Shown here: piece after piece, positions 36,909-45,054 of the stretch
Position numbering within the stretch: the stretch's first letter is position 1
Layout of the letters: each line of letters starts with the position of its first letter
Source: a virus
Virus record (IMG/VR): IMGVR_UViG_3300031784_000038
Span: 1-57,942 of that record
Strand: one strand, 5' to 3'
DNA length: 57,942 nt
Program-made: the position numbers and the translations under genes
The notes under the pieces: model-generated
The model's input: only the letters and a program-made list of their open reading frames with translations
What the model was told of the DNA's origin: nothing
Database searches by the model: none

Positions 36909-37556
36909 ATGAAAAAATACTTAGACGTTAGAAACATAATTATTCTGCTATTATTAGCTTCAACTGTAATTGTTGCAGTAAATCCAAGGGGTATTATGCC
37001 AAACAGAACTAAGTATCATCAAATAATTGACTCAATACCTTATCCAGTGCATGATACCTTAATGGTTGATTCACTGGTTGAGGTTGAAGTCGAGGTACCT
37101 TACGAGGTTCAAATACCATACCCGATTCACGATACACTGCTTATGCCGGTTGATACCGCAGCTATTCTTAAAGATTTTTATGTGAAAAATGAGGTTAAAG
37201 AAACCTTAACACTACCTAATGGATTGGGTACCATAGCATTAAACGAGACAATTAGTCAAAATAAAGTTTTGTCTAGGTCTTTTGATGCAAAAGTTAAACA
37301 AAAAGTAATTAAAGATACAATTTACACCCCAGAACCGAAGAAAACACAACTATTCTTTGGGTTTGATGCCAATTTTGACAAACCAAATGTGGTTAGGCTT
37401 ATGGGTTTAGGGTTGATTTTAAAAGATAAAAGCGATAGATTATACAAAGTGTCGACTGGCGTTAACAATACGGTTGTAAACGGTTTAAGTGGCGAATTCC
37501 AACCATACATCGGTGGCGGTGTATATTGGAAAATAAATCTAAAGAAAAAGAAATAA
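36909..37556 (+). CDS. Membrane-anchored envelope protein, lysis-cluster candidate
   Basis: 215 residues, starting 2 bases after the previous gene. One N-terminal membrane anchor (IIILLLLASTVIVAV) is followed by a repeated IPYPVHDTL / IPYPIHDTL motif around an acidic VEVEVEVPYEVQ segment. The C-terminal ~90 residues look like outer-membrane-type beta strands (FFGFDANFDKPNVVRLMGLG; YIGGGVYWKINLKKKK). The topology suggests a periplasm-spanning protein. It shares its operon with two spanin-like candidates. Specific function is unknown. Confidence 0.5.
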   Translation: MKKYLDVRNIIILLLLASTVIVAVNPRGIMPNRTKYHQIIDSIPYPVHDTLMVDSLVEVEVEVPYEVQIPYPIHDTLLMPVDTAAILKDFYVKNEVKETLTLPNGLGTIALNETISQNKVLSRSFDAKVKQKVIKDTIYTPEPKKTQLFFGFDANFDKPNVVRLMGLGLILKDKSDRLYKVSTGVNNTVVNGLSGEFQPYIGGGVYWKINLKKKK

Positions 37557-37573
37557 AACTATTTCTTTTTTTA
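37545..37573 (+). terminator. Probable terminator (AT-rich)
   Basis: The perfect 10-bp stem AAAAAGAAAT (37545-37554) / ATTTCTTTTT (37561-37570), loop AAAACT, is followed by TTATT. It overlaps the stop codon. It is AT-rich, so weak, but positioned between units. Confidence 0.5.
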
Positions 37574-37587
37574 TTGCTTATCTTTTT

Positions 37588-38028
37588 ATGAAATCATATA
37601 TCCTTTTCATTTACGGATCATTTGAAGACCACGAAGACTTAGAATTCTTCTGTATGGAGCATTTTAATCAGGTTACAGAGGCGGGAATTAAATACGTAAT
37701 AGAAAGTTTGGGTAATTGTATTATAATTTTTGACACAGAGAAAGACAAAGAAACATTAATAAGTGATCTTAAAAAAACTTTGGAGATTGAACAAATTAAA
37801 TTCTATTTTATTTTTGAAAAAAATGATTTAATTTGGGCTGAAATACCGGAAGCACTTAGAGAGTTCATGTTTAAACCACAGGAATCCTCACATGATGCGT
37901 TTAAGATTACAATCAGAAAGTTAGACAAAAAATTCGACCTAGATGAGATTCTTGAAAAGATTCAAGATTTTGGGGTAGATAGTTTAACGGAAGATGAAAA
38001 AAAATTTCTTGACGAATTTGGTAAATAG
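37588..38028 (+). CDS. Hypothetical protein with C-terminal DUF6576-like motif
   Basis: 146 residues. The N-terminal ~100 residues are alpha/beta (MKSYILFIYGSFEDHEDLEF; IKFYFIFEKNDLIWAEIPEA). The last ~30 residues (DEILEKIQDFGVDSLTEDEK followed by KFLDEFGK) closely match the short C-terminal motif (DxILdKIsxxGxxSLTxeExxFL) common in Bacteroidota membrane and secreted proteins, often called DUF6576. A TATCTTTT at 37579-37586 lies one base before its ATG. Function is unknown; the motif supports a Bacteroidota host. Confidence 0.6.
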   Translation: MKSYILFIYGSFEDHEDLEFFCMEHFNQVTEAGIKYVIESLGNCIIIFDTEKDKETLISDLKKTLEIEQIKFYFIFEKNDLIWAEIPEALREFMFKPQESSHDAFKITIRKLDKKFDLDEILEKIQDFGVDSLTEDEKKFLDEFGK

Positions 38029-38048
38029 GTTTTTTTTCCGTATTTTAG
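38017..38048 (+). promoter_or_regulatory. Bacteroidota-type promoter for sigma factor gene
   Basis: TTTG (38017-38020), 20-base spacer, TATTTTAG (38041-38048). Spacing is ideal and the -7 is close to TAnnTTTG. The leader to the ATG at 38069 is ~14 bases. It suggests host polymerase starts the phage sigma gene. Confidence 0.55.
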
Positions 38049-38068
38049 CTTAACAAACCTTTTACAAA

Positions 38069-38878
38069 ATGAAGAAGACCGCTCCAATCATCAAAACAGA
38101 AGAGATCAACTACTACATCAAGGATCTCAAAAAAATTCCAGTTATTTCTCATGAAAGAGAAAACGAAATCTTTTCGCAGTTAAAAGATGAAATTTTAACA
38201 AAATCAGAACGTCAAAAACTAATTGACGAAGTTGTTAAGGGTAATCTTAGATTCGTTATATCGATTGCTAAAGGATACCAAAATCAAGGACTTGATGTTT
38301 CTGATTTAATATCGGAAGGAAATATAGGTTTGATAAAAGCAATTGAGCGTTATGATATATCATCAGGATTCAAATTTATTTCCTATGCTGTGTGGTGGAT
38401 TAAGCAACAAATTCTTTACGCATTAAATGAATATGCAAGAACGATTAGAGTTCCATCTAACGTTATCCAAGAAGCGCAAAAATTAAAAAAAGCAGAAGCT
38501 TCACAAGAAGATAGTTTTTATGTTGAATACAGTGAGATCCCATTAACAGGAATACCAACAACCATAGATTTATTTAGAGAAATAAATGAAGAAGGGGACA
38601 CTCTTCTTGAAATTATTGCAAATCCAAATGCAGTATCTCCTGAAGATTTAGCTAATAGTACTGAAGATTTAAAACACAGAATCAAATACATGATGTCTTT
38701 TTTAGATGAAAGAGAAAGCGCCATCATAGAGGGTTATTTTGGATTAACTGGTACAGAAAAGAACCTTGATGACCTTGGTGAAGAATTTGGATGCACCAAA
38801 GAAAGAATTAGACAATTAAAGGATAAAGCAATAAAGAAGCTCAGAAACGAGAGCTTTTCACTCTTAAAATATTTATAA
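38069..38878 (+). CDS. RNA polymerase sigma-70 factor (primary/RpoD-like)
   Basis: 269 residues. Region 1.2 (EINYYIKDLKKIPVISHERE) leads into region 2 (NLRFVISIAKGYQNQGLDVS, ~63-120, with the FKFISYAVWWIKQQI melting motif). Region 3 is visible, and region 4 helix-turn-helix is LDDLGEEFGCTKERIRQLKD (~232-256). Length and sequence resemble Bacteroidota RpoD/SigA rather than T4 gp55. It probably redirects host polymerase to phage promoters, plausibly the TATTTATA class. It lies upstream of membrane and virion candidates and has a host-like promoter. Confidence 0.9.
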   Translation: MKKTAPIIKTEEINYYIKDLKKIPVISHERENEIFSQLKDEILTKSERQKLIDEVVKGNLRFVISIAKGYQNQGLDVSDLISEGNIGLIKAIERYDISSGFKFISYAVWWIKQQILYALNEYARTIRVPSNVIQEAQKLKKAEASQEDSFYVEYSEIPLTGIPTTIDLFREINEEGDTLLEIIANPNAVSPEDLANSTEDLKHRIKYMMSFLDERESAIIEGYFGLTGTEKNLDDLGEEFGCTKERIRQLKDKAIKKLRNESFSLLKYL

Positions 38879-38881
38879 TAT

Positions 38882-39175
38882 ATGAAAAAGTTTATTGAGA
38901 ATAATTTTACTGTTGTTGTGTTTACTGTTGTGTTACTAACTTTTTTTAAAAGTTGTAGCGATAGTAGAGAAATAAAAAACATTAAAAATGAGATTAAAGC
39001 AATGAGAGATTCTACTTATACAAAAAAAGAATTAAATATTGTTTTACAAATCGAAGGTCTGAAATCTGAAAAAAGAATGATCCAAGCAACAGACCGAAAA
39101 ATTCTAGATGTTCAACGTCAAACAAAAATTGACCAAGAAGTTGTAGAATTAGAAAAAGAGCTTGCGAAATTTTAA
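38882..39175 (+). CDS. Small membrane-anchored coiled-coil protein
   Basis: 97 residues. One N-terminal hydrophobic segment (FTVVVFTVVLLTFFKSC) is followed by a charged helical coiled-coil region (REIKNIKNEIKAMRDSTYTK ... QEVVELEKELAKF). The Cys after FFKS is not in a good lipobox. A TATTTATA (38870-38877) overlaps the end of the sigma gene just upstream. Not recognised. Confidence 0.5.
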   Translation: MKKFIENNFTVVVFTVVLLTFFKSCSDSREIKNIKNEIKAMRDSTYTKKELNIVLQIEGLKSEKRMIQATDRKILDVQRQTKIDQEVVELEKELAKF

Positions 39176-39176
39176 A

Positions 39177-40409
39177 ATGAAACATTGGATAAATAAAAAT
39201 TATAAAACGCTAATCATTGCTGCGTTTTTAGTACCGATCATTACTGTAGCAATTGTATCAATATCACACGTTACAAAATGGTATGGTATATCAAATCCAG
39301 TTAGCTGGGCCGTATATCTTTCAATAGGTATTGAAATTGCTGCGTTGTCTGCATTAGCTGCAATATCGGCAGACATGGGTAAAAAGGTATATTTCCCATT
39401 CGCTATCGTTACACTAGTTCAATTTATTGGTAACATATTTTTTGCTTATTCATTTATTGATATCAATTCACAATCTTTTAAAGACTGGGTAGATCTTGTT
39501 GCCCCTTTATTAGAATTCATGGGTGTTGAACCAACAGATTTTGTTGGTCATAAAAGATTTCTAGCTCTTTTTTCTGGTGGTATGTTACCAATAATATCTT
39601 TATCTTTCTTACATATGTTGGTTAAATTTACAGAAGAAGATAGATTAAAAGAAAGCACTAATGAAAGTGTAGATGAAAAAATACAGAACAATATTGTTAA
39701 TAGTGATTTGGCTAACGAATCTCTAAGACTTAAACTAACAGAAAGAGATTTAGAGATACTTGAAAGATACTTGTCTAACCCACCAGAACCTAATGAAGTT
39801 TTGAAAGAGGCTGCAAAAAAGTATATGGAGAAAGCAACAATAGCTTCTGATGAACAGCCGGAAGTAAAAGAAGAACTCACTAAAGAAAAGCAAGCAGAGC
39901 TTATTTCTGAGATCATGCAAAAAGATCAAGAATTAGGTTTATATGATGAAGATTGGGGAGGGTTAACAAATGAAGAATTAATTGGCGACGATGAATTACC
40001 ATTTAATAGCGAACCAATTACACCAGCGTTATCTGATGAAGAGGTTAGAGAAATGTTTATGGATGAGTGGGAAAGAAAATTTGATACAGTAAATGAAGAA
40101 GAGCCTATCGAAAGAAATTTCTATGTTGATGACGAAATGCAAGTTCATGAAGTAGCGCCTGTAGAATACACTCCATCTCAAGAAGAAGAGGAACTAAATT
40201 TCAACAATTCTGTTTCTGAAGAAAGTGTGCAAGATTCTGGTGATTTTGAAGAATTTATACCGGAACCGATACCTGTTCCAGAAGAGGCTCCAAAATATAA
40301 TATTGATGATTCAATACCCGTAGAGGAAGAATTTCAAGAAATAAACAATGATAGTTTCTGGAGAGATCATATCCAAGAAGAGGATGATGATTTAAAAAAA
40401 AAATCATAA
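39177..40409 (+). CDS. Membrane protein with four predicted segments and acidic cytoplasmic tail
   Basis: 410 residues from the ATG at 39177; a TTG five codons earlier lies inside the upstream gene. Hydrophobic segments: ~10-30 ([20 protein letters not shown]), ~42-64, ~68-90 ([20 protein letters not shown]) and ~130-150. The remaining ~260 residues are highly acidic and low in complexity ([20 protein letters not shown]), likely flexible. The zero frame ends KKKS* right after TTTAAAAAAAAAA; see the frameshift site. Function is unknown. Confidence 0.6.
   Translation: MKHWINKNYKTLIIAAFLVPIITVAIVSISHVTKWYGISNPVSWAVYLSIGIEIAALSALAAISADMGKKVYFPFAIVTLVQFIGNIFFAYSFIDINSQSFKDWVDLVAPLLEFMGVEPTDFVGHKRFLALFSGGMLPIISLSFLHMLVKFTEEDRLKESTNESVDEKIQNNIVNSDLANESLRLKLTERDLEILERYLSNPPEPNEVLKEAAKKYMEKATIASDEQPEVKEELTKEKQAELISEIMQKDQELGLYDEDWGGLTNEELIGDDELPFNSEPITPALSDEEVREMFMDEWERKFDTVNEEEPIERNFYVDDEMQVHEVAPVEYTPSQEEEELNFNNSVSEESVQDSGDFEEFIPEPIPVPEEAPKYNIDDSIPVEEEFQEINNDSFWRDHIQEEDDDLKKKS
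40391..40403 (+). other. Candidate -1 ribosomal frameshift / slippage site (TTTAAAA plus A10 run)
   Basis: T TTA AAA in the zero frame is a canonical X XXY YYZ heptamer at 40391-40397, within TTT followed by ten As. The zero frame stops two codons after the A run (TCA TAA). The -1 frame stays open to 40726. Polymerase slippage on A10 is an alternative, as is a homopolymer indel in the assembly. Confidence 0.5.
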
Positions 40410-40726
40410 CGACACCTTCCGCTACAGAAACACCATTGTACATTCAAGAAATAGTACCAACACCAACACCTAGTCCAACCCCAACTGCGACACCAACATT
40501 CACAGTTACGGAGACACCAACCCCAACACATACTTTTACAGAAACACCGACACCAACGGCAACCGAAACCCCTACAGAGACTCTGGAACCGACGCCAACA
40601 CCAAGCGAAACACCAGATGATTTATATTGGGAAGATGGTATTATTGAACCTGAACCCGAAGAACCAATAATCGGAAATAAAACATTCCAGAGAAATGTTA
40701 GAAATTCTAGACGCAGAAGTTTTTAA
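40403..40726 (+). CDS. Thr/Pro-rich -1 frame extension of the upstream membrane protein (or a separate small ORF)
   Basis: The frame reads [20 protein letters not shown], then [20 protein letters not shown]-type repeats, an acidic part ([16 protein letters not shown]) and a basic end ([13 protein letters not shown]). There is no ATG before the repeat part, only a TTG at 40436, and Thr/Pro coding starts immediately after the A-run. This favours a -1 fusion to the upstream gene (fusion ~515 residues). The Thr/Pro repeat is the same type as in the tail adhesins. It overlaps the next gene by 32 bases. Confidence 0.5.
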   Translation: MITTPSATETPLYIQEIVPTPTPSPTPTATPTFTVTETPTPTHTFTETPTPTATETPTETLEPTPTPSETPDDLYWEDGIIEPEPEEPIIGNKTFQRNVRNSRRRSF

Positions 40727-41318
40727 TCTTAACGAATTAAATTACAAAAAAAGAAAATATAAGAAAACACAAATCCTTCTATATGATACCAAAAGAAGAT
40801 TTGATGATTTCATTAAAATGCTCAAATATAGAAGAAATGGTAAATATGAAGATATTCCCCATTTCTGTATCACAAAGACGGGTAAGGTTTATAAGCTAAT
40901 AGAGCCCGATTACATGACCAAAACATTTGGTGATGCTTCCATAGACAAAAAGCAAATTAAGATCGCTATTGAGAATCTAGGCTGGTTAAATAGGAATACT
41001 ATTATGGGTACCTATAGCAACTGGATTAACGATGTTTATAGAGGTGAGCCTCATCTTAGAGGATGGAGAGGGTATTTTTACTGGGATGTGTATACAAAGG
41101 AGCAATTAACAGCCTTATCTAACCTATCGTTACTATTATGCGCACACTATGATATACCCTATCAAATAGTACCATCTTCAGGATATTTCGAGAATGCTAA
41201 AAACTTCAATGGGATAGTCAGTAAATCAAATTTCTCCGATATTTATACAGATATAAACCCATCATTTAATTTTAATATTTTTGAAGAAAATGTCACAGAA
41301 GCAGAACCTAGGATATGA
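40695..41318 (+). CDS. Peptidoglycan-recognition / amidase_2-like protein lacking canonical zinc ligands
   Basis: 207 residues. The amidase_2 (T7 lysozyme, PGRP) fold is suggested by, in order: strand [11 protein letters not shown], core strand [27 protein letters not shown], helix [20 protein letters not shown], and end [15 protein letters not shown]. Against T7 lysozyme, the ligand His in IxVHxS is Tyr/Asp (LLYDT), the GH ligand is Ser-Lys (GIVSKSNF), and the Cys/Asp ligand and the catalytic Tyr (Pro here) are also lost. It is probably a non-catalytic peptidoglycan or virion-binding protein. The alignment was made by eye. Confidence 0.55.
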   Translation: MLEILDAEVFNLNELNYKKRKYKKTQILLYDTKRRFDDFIKMLKYRRNGKYEDIPHFCITKTGKVYKLIEPDYMTKTFGDASIDKKQIKIAIENLGWLNRNTIMGTYSNWINDVYRGEPHLRGWRGYFYWDVYTKEQLTALSNLSLLLCAHYDIPYQIVPSSGYFENAKNFNGIVSKSNFSDIYTDINPSFNFNIFEENVTEAEPRI

Positions 41319-41778
41319 TTTTACAAAAAAGATGCTCAATACTATGAGAAATCTTAATGAAAACGTACAATCAAAGAAAGTCCTAAAAGAAGAAGAAAGC
41401 CAGGAAATGTTCAATCTGGTTTTAAACGATAATGTTGAAGTAAAGATACACAGCACAGACCAAGAAGACCTGTCCTTATCAGACGAAGAGAAAAATTCAT
41501 TGAATCAGTTGATTCAAAACTTTAAATCTCAGGTTAGCGAACTTGCCAACTTTGAGGAAGGTTTTAATATCTATGTGGACAATGTTAGATTAGATGGTAG
41601 CATCGAGGAAGATCTTGGATTTGTCTTTATTGCTGGTAACAATGGGGGTTTATATATCAATGCGAATATGTTAAAAATAGAACAAGATACTGTAGAAATA
41701 ATCAGTAAGCTTGAGAAATTCAAACACAGCTTTGATGATGTTGTAATAGAAATAATGAATAATAGAAAAAATAATTAA
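41290..41778 (+). CDS. Hypothetical protein (virion-associated candidate)
   Basis: 162 residues from the ATG at 41290; a TTG three codons upstream is possible. It overlaps the end of the previous gene by 29 bases. The N-terminus is basic and helical ([20 protein letters not shown]) and the rest is acidic, with a beta-rich part (GFVFIAGNNGGLYINANMLK). No known family was recognised. Genes 41290-44478 read as one run, with downstream members having features of virion-associated proteins. Confidence 0.5.
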   Translation: MSQKQNLGYDFTKKMLNTMRNLNENVQSKKVLKEEESQEMFNLVLNDNVEVKIHSTDQEDLSLSDEEKNSLNQLIQNFKSQVSELANFEEGFNIYVDNVRLDGSIEEDLGFVFIAGNNGGLYINANMLKIEQDTVEIISKLEKFKHSFDDVVIEIMNNRKNN

Positions 41779-41780
41779 TA

Positions 41781-42020
41781 ATGGCTTTAACAAACGATGA
41801 TAAAAAAGAAGTTGAGAAAATTGTAAAAAAGGAAGTTAAAGATTTCCTTGATACAACTAAAGCTCACGACATTGTGGTTAAAATAATCCAAAAAGAATTA
41901 GGGACTAAAAAGATAGATGATAAAATTGTCGATCTAGCCACTAAAGTTGTTGTTGAGCTATACAAGACACTATGGACCAGAAACAACTTCTGGGTTAGTG
42001 CATTGAAAAACGTTAAGTAA
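41781..42020 (+). CDS. Small helical protein
   Basis: 79 residues, strongly helical and lysine-rich (MALTNDDKKEVEKIVKKEVK ... ELYKTLWTRNNFWVSALKNV). It starts 2 bases after the previous stop and abuts the next gene's ATG. Similar small proteins occur near head genes of large T4-like phages, but no name is certain. Confidence 0.5.
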   Translation: MALTNDDKKEVEKIVKKEVKDFLDTTKAHDIVVKIIQKELGTKKIDDKIVDLATKVVVELYKTLWTRNNFWVSALKNVK

Positions 42021-43199
42021 ATGAAATATACTAAGCCGAATTTTGATGAAGAATGGATGGAAGCCCTTCGTTACCGTGAATTTGAAAAAATGGGTAAGAA
42101 AGGTTGGCTAGATATTGCAACTAAAAATTATACTATCATTAGTTTTGATAAGATTGAAGACGTATTAAACAATGTTAATTTAGATTACGATTCATTAGAA
42201 GAAGACAAAAGAAAAAGATTTGAAGAAGCGTTTGCAAAAGGGGAGGTTGAAATACCGATCGCAGTTAAATTTGCGGATGATGATTATGACTTATTAGGCG
42301 GTAACACAAGATTAGCTGGATTGCTTGAAAACGGCATAAATGCTAAATTGTGGGTAATTGACCTAACAAAACAAAAGTCTGAACTGAAAGAAAAATGGTC
42401 CGAAAAATATAAAAAATCAATTGATTGCAATAACCCAAAAGGCTTCAGCCAAAAAGCACATTGCCAGGGTAGAAAGAAAAATGTTAGTGAGTCCGAAGAA
42501 CTAAAAGGTGGTTTAGCAGATGATAAATCGCTGGCGCAGATTGCAAAAAAACATGATGCAAAAAACTACTATCATATTAAGAATATGATGGATTCTTTAA
42601 GAAAACAACTACACATGGGTATGAAGGTTGAGATGGAACACACAGATGACAAAGAAAAAGCGAAAGAAATCGCTATGGACCATCTGTGGGAAGATCCTAC
42701 GTATTATACTAAATTAAAAAAGATTGAAGCAAAAGAAATGACAGGAGGAGACTCTTCTGGATCATTTGAAGGTCCTGCTTTCGGTGGTGTTATAAAGAAA
42801 AAACACATAACTAAAATACATAATATGACTGAACAGGAACAAGAGATCGATGAAGTAACTGATGGTAGTTCTTCTGGTGCTTTTGATGTTCCGTTGTTTG
42901 GTGGAACAAAGGGTAGAAAGAACCCTTTAAGTATTGGAGGTCCGGATACTATCTATAAAGGTAGAGCTGTTAAGGATAAGAAATTCCCAAAATGGGGAGG
43001 CCCAGGTGGTAAATTTGTTAAAATTGCTGACAAATGCAAAAAATATCCATATTGCAATCAAGGTGATATGAGTGCCCTAGAGTTACTAGAAACAGAAGAA
43101 ATTAAAAACGCAATTCAAGAAACAGCAAAAAAATACGGTTTACCAGTTAGAGAAGTGGAAAAATTAGTATCAAATCAACTTAAACAGATATTTATTTGA
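42021..43199 (+). CDS. Multidomain protein: ParB-like, CNNPKGF motif and DUF5661-like region
   Basis: 392 residues. Residues ~60-115 (VEIPIAVKFADDDYDLLGGN then TRLAGLLENGINAKLWVI) carry a ParB/sulfiredoxin-like GGNTRLAG motif. Residues ~133-153 (DCNNPKGFSQKAHCQGRKK) match a short Cys motif frequent in virion proteins of large T4-like phages. Residues ~190-235 (GMKVEMEHTDDKEKAKEIAM followed by DHLWEDPTYYTKL) match DUF5661. Two GDSSGSFEGPAFGG-type repeats (~245 and ~285) follow, and a KYPYCNQGD motif near the end. It begins at the base after the previous stop. Likely a virion-associated protein; the ParB-like part may bind or cut DNA. Confidence 0.6.
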   Translation: MKYTKPNFDEEWMEALRYREFEKMGKKGWLDIATKNYTIISFDKIEDVLNNVNLDYDSLEEDKRKRFEEAFAKGEVEIPIAVKFADDDYDLLGGNTRLAGLLENGINAKLWVIDLTKQKSELKEKWSEKYKKSIDCNNPKGFSQKAHCQGRKKNVSESEELKGGLADDKSLAQIAKKHDAKNYYHIKNMMDSLRKQLHMGMKVEMEHTDDKEKAKEIAMDHLWEDPTYYTKLKKIEAKEMTGGDSSGSFEGPAFGGVIKKKHITKIHNMTEQEQEIDEVTDGSSSGAFDVPLFGGTKGRKNPLSIGGPDTIYKGRAVKDKKFPKWGGPGGKFVKIADKCKKYPYCNQGDMSALELLETEEIKNAIQETAKKYGLPVREVEKLVSNQLKQIFI

Positions 43200-43200
43200 T

Positions 43201-44478
43201 ATGAAAACTGAAGATTTAAAAAATATTATAAAAGAATCAATCAACAGAGAGATAAAACAAGCTATTCTGGAAAACATTTCAGAAGAAGTTTTTATTATAA
43301 AAAATAAAGAGGGTGAACCTATTGAACAATTTGAAACCGAAGAAGAAGCTGAAAAAGCTTTAGAGGTTTACAAAAAGGAACACCCAGATCAAGAATTAAT
43401 AATTGAAAAAGGTAAAAAATTATCTTTTGAAGAATTAGACACAATGTCAGAAAAATTAGAAAGCATGGAAAATATCAATGAAACAGAACACAAGGGCTAC
43501 TTCACTATGGCTCAAGTAATGAAATTAGCTAAAAAAGCCGGCGAGTGGGTTTTAGACGCTGAAGACGATTTAATGGAATTATGTGAAATGTATGGCGAGA
43601 AAATCCCAGCAAACCGTGTTTTCGAAATTTTGGATGATTATGATATGCCAGAACTAAAATCAAAGATAAGAGTAAAAAAAGTAGAACCTAAAGAAGGTAA
43701 CGCTTTCACTGGAGCCTTAGCAAAAGCAAAAGAATCTGGTGATGATAGTTTTACTGTTGACGGAAAAGAATTTGATGTTGAAGAAGAAAGTGATTGCATG
43801 GAATGTGGCGATAACTATATGAAAGAAGAAGGAACATGTGAAAAATGTGGTAAAGAAATGTGTGAATGCGGTCCAATGATGAATGAATCAAAAGATAAAA
43901 TTCGTTTATCTGAATCTCAATTAGTTAACCTTATTAAGAAAATGGTTAATGAAGCTGTTCCAGGTTTAGAAACGTTCCAAAAAGCACATAAAGAAAGTGG
44001 TTCACAAAATGATGAAGCATTATCTGATGTAGAAAAGAAAATTAAAGAATATCTAAATTTTGATGGTAACGATAACCCAGAGTTTCCTCATCAAGTTGGT
44101 GGTGAAGTTAAAGCTAGAAGAGCTGATGAAGACGAATCTGAAGAAGTAGCAGATCACAGAGGTGGTGGTTTAGAGGATTTAATCTATGATGTTGATCCTT
44201 CTAAAGAAGCACAAGAAAGACATGCAATGGCATTAAAAGGTGATTCAAAAATGGGAAATTCCCATGATGCCGCTAATGTTATTCCAAGCAAATTAGGTGA
44301 AAAAATCATTAAAAAGGTAAAGAGAAAAGATAAAGAAGAAGAGAATATGCCAATGTACAACAAAGATGCACAACCTACAAAGGCAGTTAACGAATCTGAG
44401 GAGACATCTAAAAAGGTTATTTCTGAAGAAATTCAGAGAATGAAACAGATGGCATCTTACAATAAGAAAACTCAGTAA
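43201..44478 (+). CDS. Acidic virion-associated candidate protein (scaffold/core-like)
   Basis: 425 residues, highly charged, mostly helical and acidic. Features: an N-terminal helix (LKNIIKESINREIKQAILEN), GNAFTGALAKAKESGDDSFT followed by VDGKEFDVEEE (~165-200), a four-Cys cluster (CMECGDNYMKEEGTCEKCGK), and a recurrent SESQLVNLIKKMVNEA motif (~245) similar to short motifs in virion proteins of large phages. The high charge and low complexity fit a scaffold or internal head protein, but this is an inference. The start codon follows the upstream TGA by one base (TGATATG). Confidence 0.5.
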   Translation: MKTEDLKNIIKESINREIKQAILENISEEVFIIKNKEGEPIEQFETEEEAEKALEVYKKEHPDQELIIEKGKKLSFEELDTMSEKLESMENINETEHKGYFTMAQVMKLAKKAGEWVLDAEDDLMELCEMYGEKIPANRVFEILDDYDMPELKSKIRVKKVEPKEGNAFTGALAKAKESGDDSFTVDGKEFDVEEESDCMECGDNYMKEEGTCEKCGKEMCECGPMMNESKDKIRLSESQLVNLIKKMVNEAVPGLETFQKAHKESGSQNDEALSDVEKKIKEYLNFDGNDNPEFPHQVGGEVKARRADEDESEEVADHRGGGLEDLIYDVDPSKEAQERHAMALKGDSKMGNSHDAANVIPSKLGEKIIKKVKRKDKEEENMPMYNKDAQPTKAVNESEETSKKVISEEIQRMKQMASYNKKTQ

Positions 44479-44506
44479 CTCTCTTTTTTTTCTATTCTTT
44501 TATCCT

Positions 44507-44514
44507 TATATTAA
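44507..44514 (+). promoter_or_regulatory. TATATTAA -7-type promoter element
   Basis: Located 9 bases before the ATG at 44524, in a 45-base gap. No TTTG at -33; a T-run lies there. Confidence 0.3.
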
Positions 44515-44523
44515 AGGTATATT

Positions 44524-44982
44524 ATGAATATGAAAAAGGACGAAAGTTATTTAGAGTTTATCGCTTCCGAAAATTTCCGTAATCAAATCGAAGTTTGGTA
44601 TAAAGCGTACAACATTATTCGTGAAAAAACAGAATTATTTCATGATTTTGCTGTTAGCTTATATGATATTATTGAAGAAACATATCTTGGATCGGATGTT
44701 ATTGTGACAGAACAAGAACAAAAGAATCATTTTAATTGGTGCTGGAAGAAAGTTATACAAAGCTTTGAAAAAGAATCAATTAAGTTTAAAGAAACCGGTC
44801 AACACCACGATTATCTTTGGAATTTTTTCTATGAAGCGTTCTATATAAATGAAAACAACGTTAATAATAGAATCAAAGAGTATTTTACAAAACTATTTCA
44901 ATTTAACTACAGGAAAACCAGATCTGAACTGGATATGCTTACTGAAATTTATAAAATTCTGGAAGCAAATATCAAAAAGTGA
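44524..44982 (+). CDS. Hypothetical helical protein
   Basis: 152 residues, mainly helical and rich in aromatic residues (FRNQIEVWYKAYNIIREKTE; HFNWCWKKVIQSFEKESIKF; DYLWNFFYEAFYINENNVNN). There is a second ATG two codons in (44530). No signal peptide or membrane segment. Not recognised. It stands between a promoter-like element and a weak terminator. Confidence 0.55.
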   Translation: MNMKKDESYLEFIASENFRNQIEVWYKAYNIIREKTELFHDFAVSLYDIIEETYLGSDVIVTEQEQKNHFNWCWKKVIQSFEKESIKFKETGQHHDYLWNFFYEAFYINENNVNNRIKEYFTKLFQFNYRKTRSELDMLTEIYKILEANIKK

Positions 44983-45005
44983 AAAAAAATCTTGTTTTTC
45001 ACTTT
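44976..45005 (+). terminator. Possible AT-rich terminator hairpin
   Basis: The perfect 11-bp stem AAAGTGAAAAA (44976-44986) / TTTTTCACTTT (44995-45005) spans the stop codon at 44980-44982. No long T run follows, so termination is uncertain. Confidence 0.4.
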
Positions 45006-45033
45006 GAAAAACGGATATTTTTATTTATATTGC
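45003..45033 (+). promoter_or_regulatory. Bacteroidota-type promoter
   Basis: TTTG (45003-45006), 19-base spacer, TATATTGC (45026-45033), ~16 bases before the expected A-rich leader of the Hc1-like gene at 45055. Confidence 0.5.
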
Positions 45034-45054
45034 ATTAGGTAAAATATCTGAAAA

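Noticed and set aside
38882-39175. Lipoprotein signal (FFKSC) in the small membrane-anchored protein
   Set aside because: Positions -3 to -1 (F, K, S) do not fit a lipobox, so a plain membrane anchor is more likely.
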